DNA of 64,000 bases, from NCBI GenBank assembly GCA_964598225.1, contig CAZRBG010000003.1, forward strand, positions 62,001 through 126,000, read 5' to 3'. The notes beneath the pieces are model-generated. The model saw nothing but the letters and a program-made list of their open reading frames with translations. It did not search any database and had not been told where the DNA came from. The stretch is from SG8-4 sp964598225. Lineage in GTDB: Bacteria > Planctomycetota > Phycisphaerae > Sedimentisphaerales > Anaerobacaceae. Both the position numbers and the translations under genes were made by a program. Numbering within the stretch: the first letter of the stretch is position 1; each line of letters starts with the position of its first letter. This document shows positions 48,671 to 57,649 of this stretch, one piece after another.

Positions 48671-50532
48671 GCAAACACGCTCAGCGAAGAAGACAGCCGA
48701 AAAGGCACGCACCGCCGCCGAAAAAGGGATCTGTGTCGCTCGAACAACGGCAGATGATAACGAAGGTTGCTCTCTTTGCCGCAATCGCGATTCTTGCGGG
48801 TATACCGTTTATGCTGGGCAAGTATTTCGAGTTCAACTCGCCCGGCGCTTTCGACAGCGGGGGGTACGTCTATTCGGCGCAGCACATCCTCGAAGGCGCG
48901 GAGATCGGCGTCGAGGAGAAGACGAGCGCTCAGTTGGGGACGCTGCTGGTCAACATGCTCGGCGTCTGGATGTTCGGGTTCAACGAGACAGGGCCGAAGT
49001 TGCTGCAGGGGATCTTTCAGGCCGCGGCACTGGTGATGATGTTCGTCGCGATGCGCAAGCTCTTCGGCACGCTGCCGGCGGCGGTCGGCGTGACCGTCGC
49101 GTCGGTGTATCTGTCGGCGCCGGTGATCGCCAAGTACGGCAACGTCAAAGAGCAGCACATGATCGCGTTCATGGTCATCGGAGTAAGCTGCCTCGTATTG
49201 CAGCAATTAGGCGGTAAATGGTGGCTGGCTATGGTTGCTGGGGCATTCCTGATATGGGCGCCGCTTTTCAAGCCGACGGGACTCTCGGCGGTAGGTGCGG
49301 CGGGCCTGTTTGTTCTGCTTCAGCCGGTGTTCAGGAATCGGACATGGAAGCAGATGCGCACCGATGTCTTGCTGTTGCTGGCGGGGGCCGCTATAGCAGT
49401 TGCCCCGGCGTATATCTGGATTGTCGGCTGGGACGTGCAGATGAGCGTGCCGTATGCGTTCGTATTCAAAATCCTGGGCCAGTTCGTGCCGGGTGGCGGC
49501 GAGGCCGACCAGGCGAAGGCCGCTTCGGATTACGTCTCGGCCAGCCGGGAGCAGATAAGCTTCTCGGAGTTGTTCCCCAGAGTAATGCGTTACTACCGCG
49601 TATTGATATTGCCGATCGCGCTGGCTTTGGGTTCGATTATCGCAAGGATCGTGCGGCTGATTCTGTCCCGTCGCGGCAGAAAAACCGAGCCGGCGGCATA
49701 CGACCGTTTCGTCCTGCTCTTCGCGATCTGGTGGATTCTGGATATGGTATTCATCTGGATCAGCCCGCGTTCCTACGAGCAGTATTATCTGCCATTGAAC
49801 GCCTCGGCGGCGATGTTAGGGGGCTATCTGATCGCGACCTACCGCGACAAGGCAAAAGCTGCCGCGTATGCGCCGAAGTGGATCGTAATAGGTGCGGTCG
49901 GCCTGCTCGTGATGTTTTTCATGTCGCTGGACATATTCCGCGGCGTTGCGAGAAGCCCACATTCCGGGGCCACTTACGGCCGTAGAAGCAGAGGCTATGC
50001 GCAGAAGTGGGCGGAAGTATCGGCCCGTGGAAAGCCAGGTTATCGAGTACCCCCATGGGAAGACGTTGGGCGGTATGTCCGCACCCATTCAACGGCGGAC
50101 GACGGAATTTATGTGTGGGGCTGGTTCCCGGGGATTTACGTGAAGGCTCAGAGGCTGAGTCCCGCGCCGAAGGCATTCGAAGGGACGATGCACACACTGG
50201 CGCCGAGCGTACTCGCCGACAGAGTAGACGAGATACTGACGGCGTTCGAGAAAGATCCTCCCAAGTTCATAGTGGATACTCACAAGAGGCATTTTCCCTG
50301 GGACAGACCTCCTCTGGAATTGTGGCCGAAGACATCGAACGGCTTTCTGCCGACAAACGAGCAGATCGTAGCCCAGTACGAAGCTGCCTACGCCGGGATG
50401 CTAAGCGAAAAAGTAGACGACCCTGCGGAAGCTGAACGGTTCGAGGCGATGAAGCCGTTCAGGGATTATGTTATGAACAATTACCGGGTGGTACGCTCTT
50501 TCGGGTCACACGTCCTCTTCGAACGTAAATAG
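48667..50532 (+). CDS. Polytopic GT-C type glycosyltransferase (GT39/ArnT-like)
   Basis: 621 residues. About nine to eleven membrane helices after a basic cytoplasmic start (RRRQPKRHAPPPKK). The first periplasmic loop has NSPGAFDSGGYVYSAQHI, where GT-C enzymes keep their catalytic acidic residue. A large C-terminal periplasmic domain (about 430-621) follows. It probably uses the polyprenyl-phosphate sugar made by the preceding enzyme to decorate a lipid or polysaccharide. Coupled by ATGA to the GT2 gene. Confidence 0.78.
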   Translation: MSKHAQRRRQPKRHAPPPKKGSVSLEQRQMITKVALFAAIAILAGIPFMLGKYFEFNSPGAFDSGGYVYSAQHILEGAEIGVEEKTSAQLGTLLVNMLGVWMFGFNETGPKLLQGIFQAAALVMMFVAMRKLFGTLPAAVGVTVASVYLSAPVIAKYGNVKEQHMIAFMVIGVSCLVLQQLGGKWWLAMVAGAFLIWAPLFKPTGLSAVGAAGLFVLLQPVFRNRTWKQMRTDVLLLLAGAAIAVAPAYIWIVGWDVQMSVPYAFVFKILGQFVPGGGEADQAKAASDYVSASREQISFSELFPRVMRYYRVLILPIALALGSIIARIVRLILSRRGRKTEPAAYDRFVLLFAIWWILDMVFIWISPRSYEQYYLPLNASAAMLGGYLIATYRDKAKAAAYAPKWIVIGAVGLLVMFFMSLDIFRGVARSPHSGATYGRRSRGYAQKWAEVSARGKPGYRVPPWEDVGRYVRTHSTADDGIYVWGWFPGIYVKAQRLSPAPKAFEGTMHTLAPSVLADRVDEILTAFEKDPPKFIVDTHKRHFPWDRPPLELWPKTSNGFLPTNEQIVAQYEAAYAGMLSEKVDDPAEAERFEAMKPFRDYVMNNYRVVRSFGSHVLFERK

Positions 50533-50546
50533 AGACAGCAGAGCAC

Positions 50547-51260
50547 ATGGATGAGAGTCTCAGGAAACAACGCGAACTTTACGACCAGGGCTGGCGCAGG
50601 GCACTCGATATCGGCAAGGAGGAGCGCGGCAACATTCAGACGAACCTGGAGTTTCTCGAACAGACCGATCTACTCAGAAATGGCGACAAAATCCTGGAGA
50701 TCGGCTGTGGCATAGGCAGCGTAGTGTTCAGGCTGAGCGAGCAGGGCTACGACGTGATCGGGACAGACATTTCCACTGAAGCGATCAACTACGGCCTGAA
50801 TAAGTACGGCGACATCAAACTCGAAGTCCAGGCCGCCGAGACTTTGCCTTTTGAAGATGAGTCATTCGACGTAGTACTGAGCTTCGATCTGTTCGAGCAC
50901 ATTGGGGCGACACATAAGCACCTTGGCGAAGTCAGGCGCGTTCTGCGGTCCGGCGGCTATTACCTGTTCCAGACGCCGAACAAGTACAGCAATGTGGTCT
51001 TCGAGACGCTGTGGACGAAATCCCTGAAGTGGCGGCGGTATCATCCCTCGCTGCACTCGCCCGGACAACTGAAGCGGCGATTGGCCAAACACGGTTTCGA
51101 GACGAGATTTGTCAAAATGAATCCGATCAATGAGTTTACACTGAAGAAATTAGAAAAACTCGGACCGATAGGGTGTGTGTTCAAACACGTGAATTTTCGT
51201 AGGCTGCCTCTTGTGCTTCAGACAAACCTCTATGTAATCGCCGAGAAGACAAAAAGTTGA
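50547..51260 (+). CDS. SAM-dependent methyltransferase (class I)
   Basis: 237 residues. Motif I is ILEIGCGIGSVVFRLSEQGYDVIGTDIS, motif II-like LPFEDESFDVVLSFDLFEHI and motif III VLRSGGYYLFQTPN. Substrate unknown; the position inside a glycan cluster suggests a sugar or lipid intermediate. Confidence 0.88.
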   Translation: MDESLRKQRELYDQGWRRALDIGKEERGNIQTNLEFLEQTDLLRNGDKILEIGCGIGSVVFRLSEQGYDVIGTDISTEAINYGLNKYGDIKLEVQAAETLPFEDESFDVVLSFDLFEHIGATHKHLGEVRRVLRSGGYYLFQTPNKYSNVVFETLWTKSLKWRRYHPSLHSPGQLKRRLAKHGFETRFVKMNPINEFTLKKLEKLGPIGCVFKHVNFRRLPLVLQTNLYVIAEKTKS

Positions 51261-51287
51261 GCAAAGCCCGGTAGACGCGAACCGAAA

Positions 51288-52415
51288 ATGAATATCTTGA
51301 TGCTAAATTATGAGTTTCCGCCGATAGGAGGAGGAGCGGCCAACGCGCACTTTCGTATTTTGGAGCAGTATGCCGAAAAGGACCACTTAAAGGCGGACGT
51401 GTTGACGTCGGCGGCGAAGCCGGGCATCGTGATCGAAGACCTCTCTGAAAATATCAAGATTCACAAAGTCGGCATACATAAAAAGCATCTTCACTTCTGG
51501 CGTAAGATCGAGATTATCGAATGGCTTGTTAAGGCAAGGTCATACTACCGCAGGCTGCTGCGGCAGAACGATTACGACCTGGTCCATGCAATATCGGGCT
51601 TTCCGACGGGCTGGCTCTGCTACCGGACAGCGGGTCGGTTACCGTATCTGATTTCGCTGCGAGGTTCCGATGTGCCGGGCCCGCACGCGAGATTGCAGCT
51701 TGAATACAAGATTCTCGCACCGGTTTTTAGGGCTATCTGGCGGAACGCAGCCGCAATCGTTGCCTGCAGTGAGGGATTGAAAAAGCGCGCGCTTGGTTTC
51801 ATGCCCGCGGCGTCGATCGATGTGATACCGAACGGCGTGGAGCTGGACAGATTCTATCCGGCTAAGGACGATGAGCAGTCGGATACACTGAGGCTCCTGA
51901 CAGTAGGGCGGTTGACGGCGACCAAGCGGATCGACATGCTGATCGACGCCGTCGAGATACTACGCAAAGAGGGGCGTAGACTATCTTTTACAATCGCCGG
52001 GGGAGGACAGTTGGAGCAGCAGTTGAGAGACAGCATTTCGGGCCGGGATTTGCGCGGCGTCGTCAGAATAGCCGGCCGCGTCGATCCGGAGAAGATACCG
52101 CAAGTGTATCGCGATCATGACATTTTCATCAGCGCCAGCATCCAGGAAGGAATGAGCAACGCAATGCTCGAAGCGATGGCGTCGGGACTTCCGATAGTCA
52201 CCGCCCGCTGCGAAGGTGTTGAAGAATTGATCGCCGATAACGGCATAATCGTGGAAGGCCCGGCTGCCAAAGATATTGCCCGGGCGATAGGACAGCTTGC
52301 CGACGACAAGGAAAGAAGAAGCGATATGGCCGCTGCGGCGAGAAAGCAGGCCGAGAAGTTTACATGGAGCGGGATTGCCGAAGAATATTTAAACCTTTAC
52401 GAAAAGTTGAAATGA
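51288..52415 (+). CDS. Family 4 glycosyltransferase
   Basis: 375 residues. Two Rossmann domains: MLNYEFPPIGGGAANAHFRI opens the first; LRLLTVGRLTATKRIDMLIDA opens the second. The nucleotide-sugar site ends with HDIFISASIQEGMSNAMLEAMASGLPIVTARCEGVEEL, the E-x7-E motif of GT4. Its stop overlaps the next gene by ATGA, so the two GT4 enzymes are probably made together. Confidence 0.9.
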   Translation: MNILMLNYEFPPIGGGAANAHFRILEQYAEKDHLKADVLTSAAKPGIVIEDLSENIKIHKVGIHKKHLHFWRKIEIIEWLVKARSYYRRLLRQNDYDLVHAISGFPTGWLCYRTAGRLPYLISLRGSDVPGPHARLQLEYKILAPVFRAIWRNAAAIVACSEGLKKRALGFMPAASIDVIPNGVELDRFYPAKDDEQSDTLRLLTVGRLTATKRIDMLIDAVEILRKEGRRLSFTIAGGGQLEQQLRDSISGRDLRGVVRIAGRVDPEKIPQVYRDHDIFISASIQEGMSNAMLEAMASGLPIVTARCEGVEELIADNGIIVEGPAAKDIARAIGQLADDKERRSDMAAAARKQAEKFTWSGIAEEYLNLYEKLK

Positions 52416-53509
52416 GCATCAGAGTTTTGCACGTGATAGACCACCTTGGTTTCGGCGGCGCGCCGATGGTCGTCAAGAACATCGTCGAGAAGATCGATAG
52501 CGACCGATTCGAGACAATAGTCTGCGCACTGAGGACAAATCCAAAGGCTCTGCCTGTCAATGCGAAACTCATTAATCTGACGTTTGCAAAGTACAATCCT
52601 TTTGCGTTTTTGAAAATTGCGAGGCTTTGCAGAGAGCAGAAAATCGACATCCTTCATGCACATTTGCAGAAATCCGTCGTAAGCTGCCTGCTCGCCGGCT
52701 TTCTATGTGACGTCAGGGTCATCATCCACGAGCACGGACCGATTTTCCGGAGCGGAACGGGTTGCCTATATCGGCTGTTGTTGAAGCTCTTAGGCAAAAG
52801 AGCAACCGCGGCTATTACGAATTCGCAAGCGACACAGGCAGCTCTGAGCGGAACAGCCGGTCTGGATGAAAGGTCCATTTACGTGATCGGCAATTTCATT
52901 GATTTAGCCCGCTTCGATCCGGATCTCTTCGACCGCGGCAAAGTCAGGAAATCGCTATCGATAGCCGCCGATAAGATCGTTGTCGGATTCGTGGGTCGGC
53001 TCGATATATGCAAGGGAGTTGACTTGTTGATAGAGACCGCGGCCATACTGTGCGCTGAAGACGAGCGATATCATTTTGTAATTGTGGGTGAGGGCTCGCA
53101 AAGAGGGCAACTCGAATCGATGGTTCGGCGATTGGGACTCGGCGGGAGAGTCACCTTCACCGGATTGTGCGAAAAACCGGAGGAGGTCATGACGGTTTTC
53201 GACGTTGCCGCGGTTCCAAGCAGTCGCGAGGCGTTCGGGATTTCAGCGGTCGAGCTGATGCGGATGCGAGTGCCGGTCATAGCATCGCCGGTAGGGGGGC
53301 TGGCCGAGATCGTTCAGCATGAAAAGACGGGACTGCTTCTGCCTCGTCTGGACGTCGGGCTTTTGGCTGAAGCTATTCGGAAATTGACACGCCAAGACGC
53401 TTTGCGGCAAGCAATAATCCAAAATGCGCATGATTACGCGGGTCGATTTGGTGGCGCCGAGCAGATAAAAGCTATCGAGAGCTTATATGCCTCGGTGTCA
53501 GAGTTGTAA
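52412..53509 (+). CDS. Family 4 glycosyltransferase
   Basis: 365 residues from the ATG at 52412 in an ATGA overlap. Starts VLHVIDHLGFGGAPMVVKNIVEK; second domain KIVVGFVGRLDICKGVDLLIE; C-terminal motif FDVAAVPSSREAFGISAVELMRMRVPVIASPVGGLAEIV with the paired glutamates. The 3' end overlaps the converging pyruvyl transferase gene by 12 bp. Confidence 0.9.
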   Translation: MSIRVLHVIDHLGFGGAPMVVKNIVEKIDSDRFETIVCALRTNPKALPVNAKLINLTFAKYNPFAFLKIARLCREQKIDILHAHLQKSVVSCLLAGFLCDVRVIIHEHGPIFRSGTGCLYRLLLKLLGKRATAAITNSQATQAALSGTAGLDERSIYVIGNFIDLARFDPDLFDRGKVRKSLSIAADKIVVGFVGRLDICKGVDLLIETAAILCAEDERYHFVIVGEGSQRGQLESMVRRLGLGGRVTFTGLCEKPEEVMTVFDVAAVPSSREAFGISAVELMRMRVPVIASPVGGLAEIVQHEKTGLLLPRLDVGLLAEAIRKLTRQDALRQAIIQNAHDYAGRFGGAEQIKAIESLYASVSEL

Positions 53510-54805
53510 CGGCATTTGTCGATCAAAGCCGCTTTCCAAAAGGTCTCTGAGTAGCTGTCCGGAATTCATGGCTGATCGCTTGACCTCTGCGATCCGCTTT
53601 TCCAAATGGGCTTTTACTTCCATCCTTTGTTGAAGCAGTTGTTCGATTTTATCGGCGACGGTCTCCGGCGTCAACTGGTCGGGCGAGAGGCAGTAATCGG
53701 TATGTCCGTAAACGTCGCGGCTTATGCCCCTGGCCTTTATGCTGTAGCTAAACGACAAAGTGGGGACATTGCTCGACAACGCAGCGATGGTGGAATGTGT
53801 GCGCGCTCCGGCAAAGGCCGCCATTCGACCGATAATCCACTTGGTCTGAGCGGCGTTGAACGTCGGTGCGACCAAAGTCACCTGACTGCGCCTGTCGATC
53901 TTTCGGTCCAGGACGCCGCTGAGAAATCTGTGATCGTCATTCGATAGGCCACCAACCACGTGGGGAACCAAATAGATCGGACGAGAGGTTCTTTCCGCAA
54001 GGCGGTTAATAGTCTCCGCGGCGAGGTCCTTCCATTGCTCGATGTCACCGCCTGTAACGAAGCGGGCCATCAGCGGGCTTAGGTTCAAACCGATCGATTC
54101 GCGAGGTATATCAAGTCTTTCGGTGGGGCGCTCCGGCGTCATTAGGAAGGCCGGATCGGCGACGCGGTGGACATTGTCCCTCAACCCCAGGTCGGTCAGG
54201 TAATCTATGGTGGCGGATTCTCTGGCAAATATGTGGACCTTGCGCAAGTGGCGGGCCATGTATTTTTCAAAGTACGCAGACTTGCTGAAAGGCCCGACGG
54301 AAGCGCCCCAGATGACCAGGGGCTTGTTGTTCGATATGGCTAGTTCATCCAGCTCGGTGCAGGCCACCGGTCCTTTTGTCAGCCACAACGGCCCGCTGGT
54401 GTAGTCCAGGCTGTAGTTATCGCCGCCCAGGGAGAGGACCGCCTTGGCCCGGCTCAGATAAGGTTTGAGGTCCTTATAGTAAATATGTCGCAGCAAGCTT
54501 GGATAGACAACTCTCAGGGTGTTGATGGCGAACCAAAGTGGATCGCACGTTTTGTATGACTTGTGAATCTTTTCGTGTACGATAGCGCGGTCGGTTTCCT
54601 GTTCCCGCTGCCGCCTGAACTGTTCGTCGGTCTTGTAAGAAGTTACCGCAATGAATCGAGGGCATTCGAAATAATTACGCAATATCCTGACGGTTCCTCT
54701 AACAATGCCTTCGCAGCCGCGGTTGAAATAGGAGCCGTTGCCCGCCAGGATGAAGGTGGGGCTCGATGAATCTGCGTTATTATTGAGGCTGTTGCTTTTC
54801 GTCAT
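53498..54805 (-). CDS. Polysaccharide pyruvyl transferase family protein
   Basis: 435 residues from the ATG at 54805 (gaggag 6 nt upstream). ILAGNGSYFNRGCEGIVRGTVRIL at the N-terminus, AKAVLSLGGDNYSLDY, NKPLVIWGASVGPFS and GARTHSTIAALSSNVPTLSFSYSIKARGI are the family landmarks (CsaB/WcaK). Such enzymes add a pyruvate ketal to surface sugars, or act as related transferases. In many genomes this gene sits beside an FrhB-type protein and a flippase, as here. Confidence 0.85.
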   Translation of the reverse strand: MTKSNSLNNNADSSSPTFILAGNGSYFNRGCEGIVRGTVRILRNYFECPRFIAVTSYKTDEQFRRQREQETDRAIVHEKIHKSYKTCDPLWFAINTLRVVYPSLLRHIYYKDLKPYLSRAKAVLSLGGDNYSLDYTSGPLWLTKGPVACTELDELAISNNKPLVIWGASVGPFSKSAYFEKYMARHLRKVHIFARESATIDYLTDLGLRDNVHRVADPAFLMTPERPTERLDIPRESIGLNLSPLMARFVTGGDIEQWKDLAAETINRLAERTSRPIYLVPHVVGGLSNDDHRFLSGVLDRKIDRRSQVTLVAPTFNAAQTKWIIGRMAAFAGARTHSTIAALSSNVPTLSFSYSIKARGISRDVYGHTDYCLSPDQLTPETVADKIEQLLQQRMEVKAHLEKRIAEVKRSAMNSGQLLRDLLESGFDRQMPLQL

Positions 54806-54815
54806 AAGCGGCTCC

Positions 54816-56246
54816 TCACGACGACAGAAGTTTTCCATCGATCAGCACTCTCAGTCGCCGCAGCACGGCGCGCGGCGCTCGCCACATTTTCCAAAGAAAT
54901 TGCCATCTCCGCAGCCGTTTTGTGCAGAGTCTCATCCTCTCGTGAAAATCGTTAAGGTCTTTCCCGGCTTCGATCCACTCTCGACGGCTCTGTTGAGAAA
55001 CCATTAGCTGTGCCCGGACCAGTCGCTTCCTGACAAGGGGTAGTCTGACGCAGCATTTGGAAAGCCGCTTGGCTGGAACCACGCACTCTTCTCTTTGAGC
55101 CATCCGAATTCTCTCTCTTATATCTCCTCTCTTGGCGCGCAGCCCGCCGCGCTGACTTGCTATAACCTCTCGAATAGGCAAAGATTGCAGGGAAACAGAG
55201 CCGTCCTTCATCGAATCGTGCAATAAGTCCACAAACTGCCATCGGCGAACCAGCATGATGCTGTGTCCCCGCCAATCTCGAACGTAGCCCGGCAGCCACG
55301 CATCCATGAAGCAGACGTCGGCCGTTTCGGCGAAGACGTCATCGCAAAAACCGCAGGCGGTAGGCGTAAAAGAGCGGCCGCGCCACGTCTGGCCAACTCC
55401 CTGAGAACGAAAAATGATACTTTCGCGTTTCTCTTCATCCGCTGTCCCGGAGACAAACTTCACGCCATAATCAGATGCAACCCGCCCGGGATCCTTGAAG
55501 CGGAACGTGATGTGCTTTAATTGATTCGGGTCGCCTCCTCCCAACGCGCAGGCATATTCGGCAAAGAACTTGCTTTTGGCCTGGCCACAGACAGTGCCCA
55601 GGACATACTTGATCCGCCGGCGAAGCGGGCGGAGACGTTTCATTGCCAAGCGAATGGCTTTGCAGTAGCAAGGAAGTGCGATGACGGCGTATCGCCCTTC
55701 ATTTTCGACGACGTGCCGTATGATCTGACTCATTTCAACAGGATAGTAGCAGGAACCGGCGGCTGCTCTTATTTGCTGTGGGGTGCTGCAAATTGTGAAT
55801 TCAAAAAGCTTGTCAGGATTTCCTGTCGGCAATACGCAGGCCACGTGATCCACCAAGTTTTCCCGCAACAGCTTTTCCAGCAGGTATGTCGCCATGCCGC
55901 CCGACGCACCTTGCAGACGGTGGCCGTTCATATTGGAGTAACCTGCAAATGCATCACAATAGTATCCTGTTTCCGGCGTGTGCTTCATATCGTCTGCTGC
56001 GCCGAACAGCTCTGCGCCCAGCGTGTCTTCGTTCTCGCGGCTCTGGTAAAACGGGCAGACTTCCAGACAGAGACGGCATCCGCCCGGACACTCACCCTTA
56101 CCCATAGAAGCTGCGTATTCGCCGTATTGGTTGAAGACCAGGGACAGGCTTCCATGGGGGCACACGCCCGCACACATGCCGCACCCAATGCAAATGTCAT
56201 TTTCAACGACTTCCGAAATCACATTCTTTTGCGTTGTCTCATTCAT
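54816..56246 (-). CDS. FrhB-family iron-sulfur protein (coenzyme F420 hydrogenase beta-like)
   Basis: 476 residues. N-terminal ferredoxin motifs CIGCGMCAGVCP and CRLCLEVCP, then an FrhB_N-like part (GASGGMATYLLEKLL, IALPCYCKAI) and an FrhB_C-like part (CGFCDDVFAETADVCFMDAW). In exopolysaccharide clusters these proteins are thought to reduce or rearrange a sugar intermediate rather than serve hydrogenase. The gene starts after ggag; it ends 10 nt before the pyruvyl transferase start, so the two are cotranscribed. The C-terminal tail (about 390-476) is Arg-rich and unlike the family. Confidence 0.85.
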   Translation of the reverse strand: MNETTQKNVISEVVENDICIGCGMCAGVCPHGSLSLVFNQYGEYAASMGKGECPGGCRLCLEVCPFYQSRENEDTLGAELFGAADDMKHTPETGYYCDAFAGYSNMNGHRLQGASGGMATYLLEKLLRENLVDHVACVLPTGNPDKLFEFTICSTPQQIRAAAGSCYYPVEMSQIIRHVVENEGRYAVIALPCYCKAIRLAMKRLRPLRRRIKYVLGTVCGQAKSKFFAEYACALGGGDPNQLKHITFRFKDPGRVASDYGVKFVSGTADEEKRESIIFRSQGVGQTWRGRSFTPTACGFCDDVFAETADVCFMDAWLPGYVRDWRGHSIMLVRRWQFVDLLHDSMKDGSVSLQSLPIREVIASQRGGLRAKRGDIRERIRMAQREECVVPAKRLSKCCVRLPLVRKRLVRAQLMVSQQSRREWIEAGKDLNDFHERMRLCTKRLRRWQFLWKMWRAPRAVLRRLRVLIDGKLLSS

Positions 56247-56334
56247 AATCACGCTGCTCCACAGCGTAAAGAGCCGCTCGTGATGGTAGTCGGCTCTGGG
56301 ACTGTCTGGTCAATCGAGAGGACATGATATTAGG

Positions 56335-57603
56335 TCAATTCAATCCCAGCAACCTCATAACCTTCACTCGAAAATATAGTTCATAGGTAATCAATTTCAC
56401 AATGCAGGCCACTACGGTTGCCACCGCCGCTCCGAGGATGCCCATCGACGGAACCAGAAGCACATCCAGCAGCAAGTTCAATAAAACCTGGATAACGTTC
56501 ACCGTATGGGTGAATTTGTACTCTTTGAGAGCATCGAGCACGGGTTTGTAGAGGCTGGTGTATACGATGGCCACAGAACCAACGAGCAGGACTCGCAGTA
56601 TCATAGTAGCGTGCGGATAAGCCCCTTCGTAAGCAAGCTCGAATAAATACGGCGCGAGAACGAACACCAGGCCGATCAACATTGTGCCAAGAACCAGCAG
56701 TTTTCGCATCTTGCTAAACAGATAGTTCCTCATTTTCTGCGCATCGTGCAAGTGTTGATTGACGAAAGGCAGGAAGTAAGCGCTCACGCCGATTGTCAGT
56801 GTCGCGATTCCCTTGAAAATCTGGTATCCGAGATTGTAGTTGCCGATGCTCTCCATAGAGACGAAAAACCGCAGGACGAAGTTGTCGCCCCAATTGATGA
56901 AATAGACGGCTGTGGCTCCCAGAAACACCCACTTGGTAAAGTGGAGCATTTCGGTGAAGCATTTGCGTTCGAGTGCAAAGGGCCTCAGCATTTTGAAGTC
57001 GACCATCGGAAGAAGTGCGGCTGTAGCGACGGCGCCGGCCATTGGGTAAGCCAGCAGGACAGTTCGCAACCTTACTTGTCCGGTGCCGTATAAAGCACCC
57101 ACAAAGACCAACACAAACAACCCAAAAACAAACTCTGCTATTGAGCTTCTGACACGATGCCCCAGTGCCATGAACAAGCTGCACAGGAACGTTTTCGTAG
57201 AAATTCCGATGAACGCCAGAAAAACAAAGAAAAGATCGACAAACTCTATTTGTGCGAAGTCAGTAATGATCCTATGCAGAGGAAACGTGATCCCCACGAA
57301 TAGCGACATGCTCAGCACCAGGAATGTGAGCTGGACCGAAAAGGCCTTGTTGATTCTGCCGTGTTCGCTTTTCTCCCGGTTCGCGAAAACGATAAAAGGC
57401 GTCTGAGGTGAGACGGTCAAAAGCGTCGAGAAAAAGAACACGACCATTACGGCCAGGGAATAGCTGCCGAACATCTCCGGCGAGAGTGCCTTAGCGACCA
57501 CCAGAGGTGCGCCCATCCCGAGAGCTCGCCCCAGGCCGAGCAGAAAGGTAAATGCGGCGAGTTTTTTACCTTGTTTGAGCTCTTTCTTGATTCTCTTGAG
57601 CAT
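56335..57603 (-). CDS. Polysaccharide flippase (Wzx/MATE-like)
   Basis: 422 residues with about twelve membrane helices: KLAAFTFLLGLGRALGMGAPLVVAKALSPEMFGSYSLAVMVVFF begins it, LFELAYEGAYPHATMILRVLLVGS and a final LVPSMGILGAAVATVVACIVKLITYELY close it. It belongs to the oligosaccharide flippase family that moves lipid-linked repeat units across the inner membrane. First gene of the minus-strand trio with the FrhB-type and pyruvyl transferase genes. Confidence 0.85.
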   Translation of the reverse strand: MLKRIKKELKQGKKLAAFTFLLGLGRALGMGAPLVVAKALSPEMFGSYSLAVMVVFFFSTLLTVSPQTPFIVFANREKSEHGRINKAFSVQLTFLVLSMSLFVGITFPLHRIITDFAQIEFVDLFFVFLAFIGISTKTFLCSLFMALGHRVRSSIAEFVFGLFVLVFVGALYGTGQVRLRTVLLAYPMAGAVATAALLPMVDFKMLRPFALERKCFTEMLHFTKWVFLGATAVYFINWGDNFVLRFFVSMESIGNYNLGYQIFKGIATLTIGVSAYFLPFVNQHLHDAQKMRNYLFSKMRKLLVLGTMLIGLVFVLAPYLFELAYEGAYPHATMILRVLLVGSVAIVYTSLYKPVLDALKEYKFTHTVNVIQVLLNLLLDVLLVPSMGILGAAVATVVACIVKLITYELYFRVKVMRLLGLN

Positions 57604-57649
57604 GTGTTGTCCAGGCCCGCCGGCATCGGAAAAACAGGCGATCTACAGG

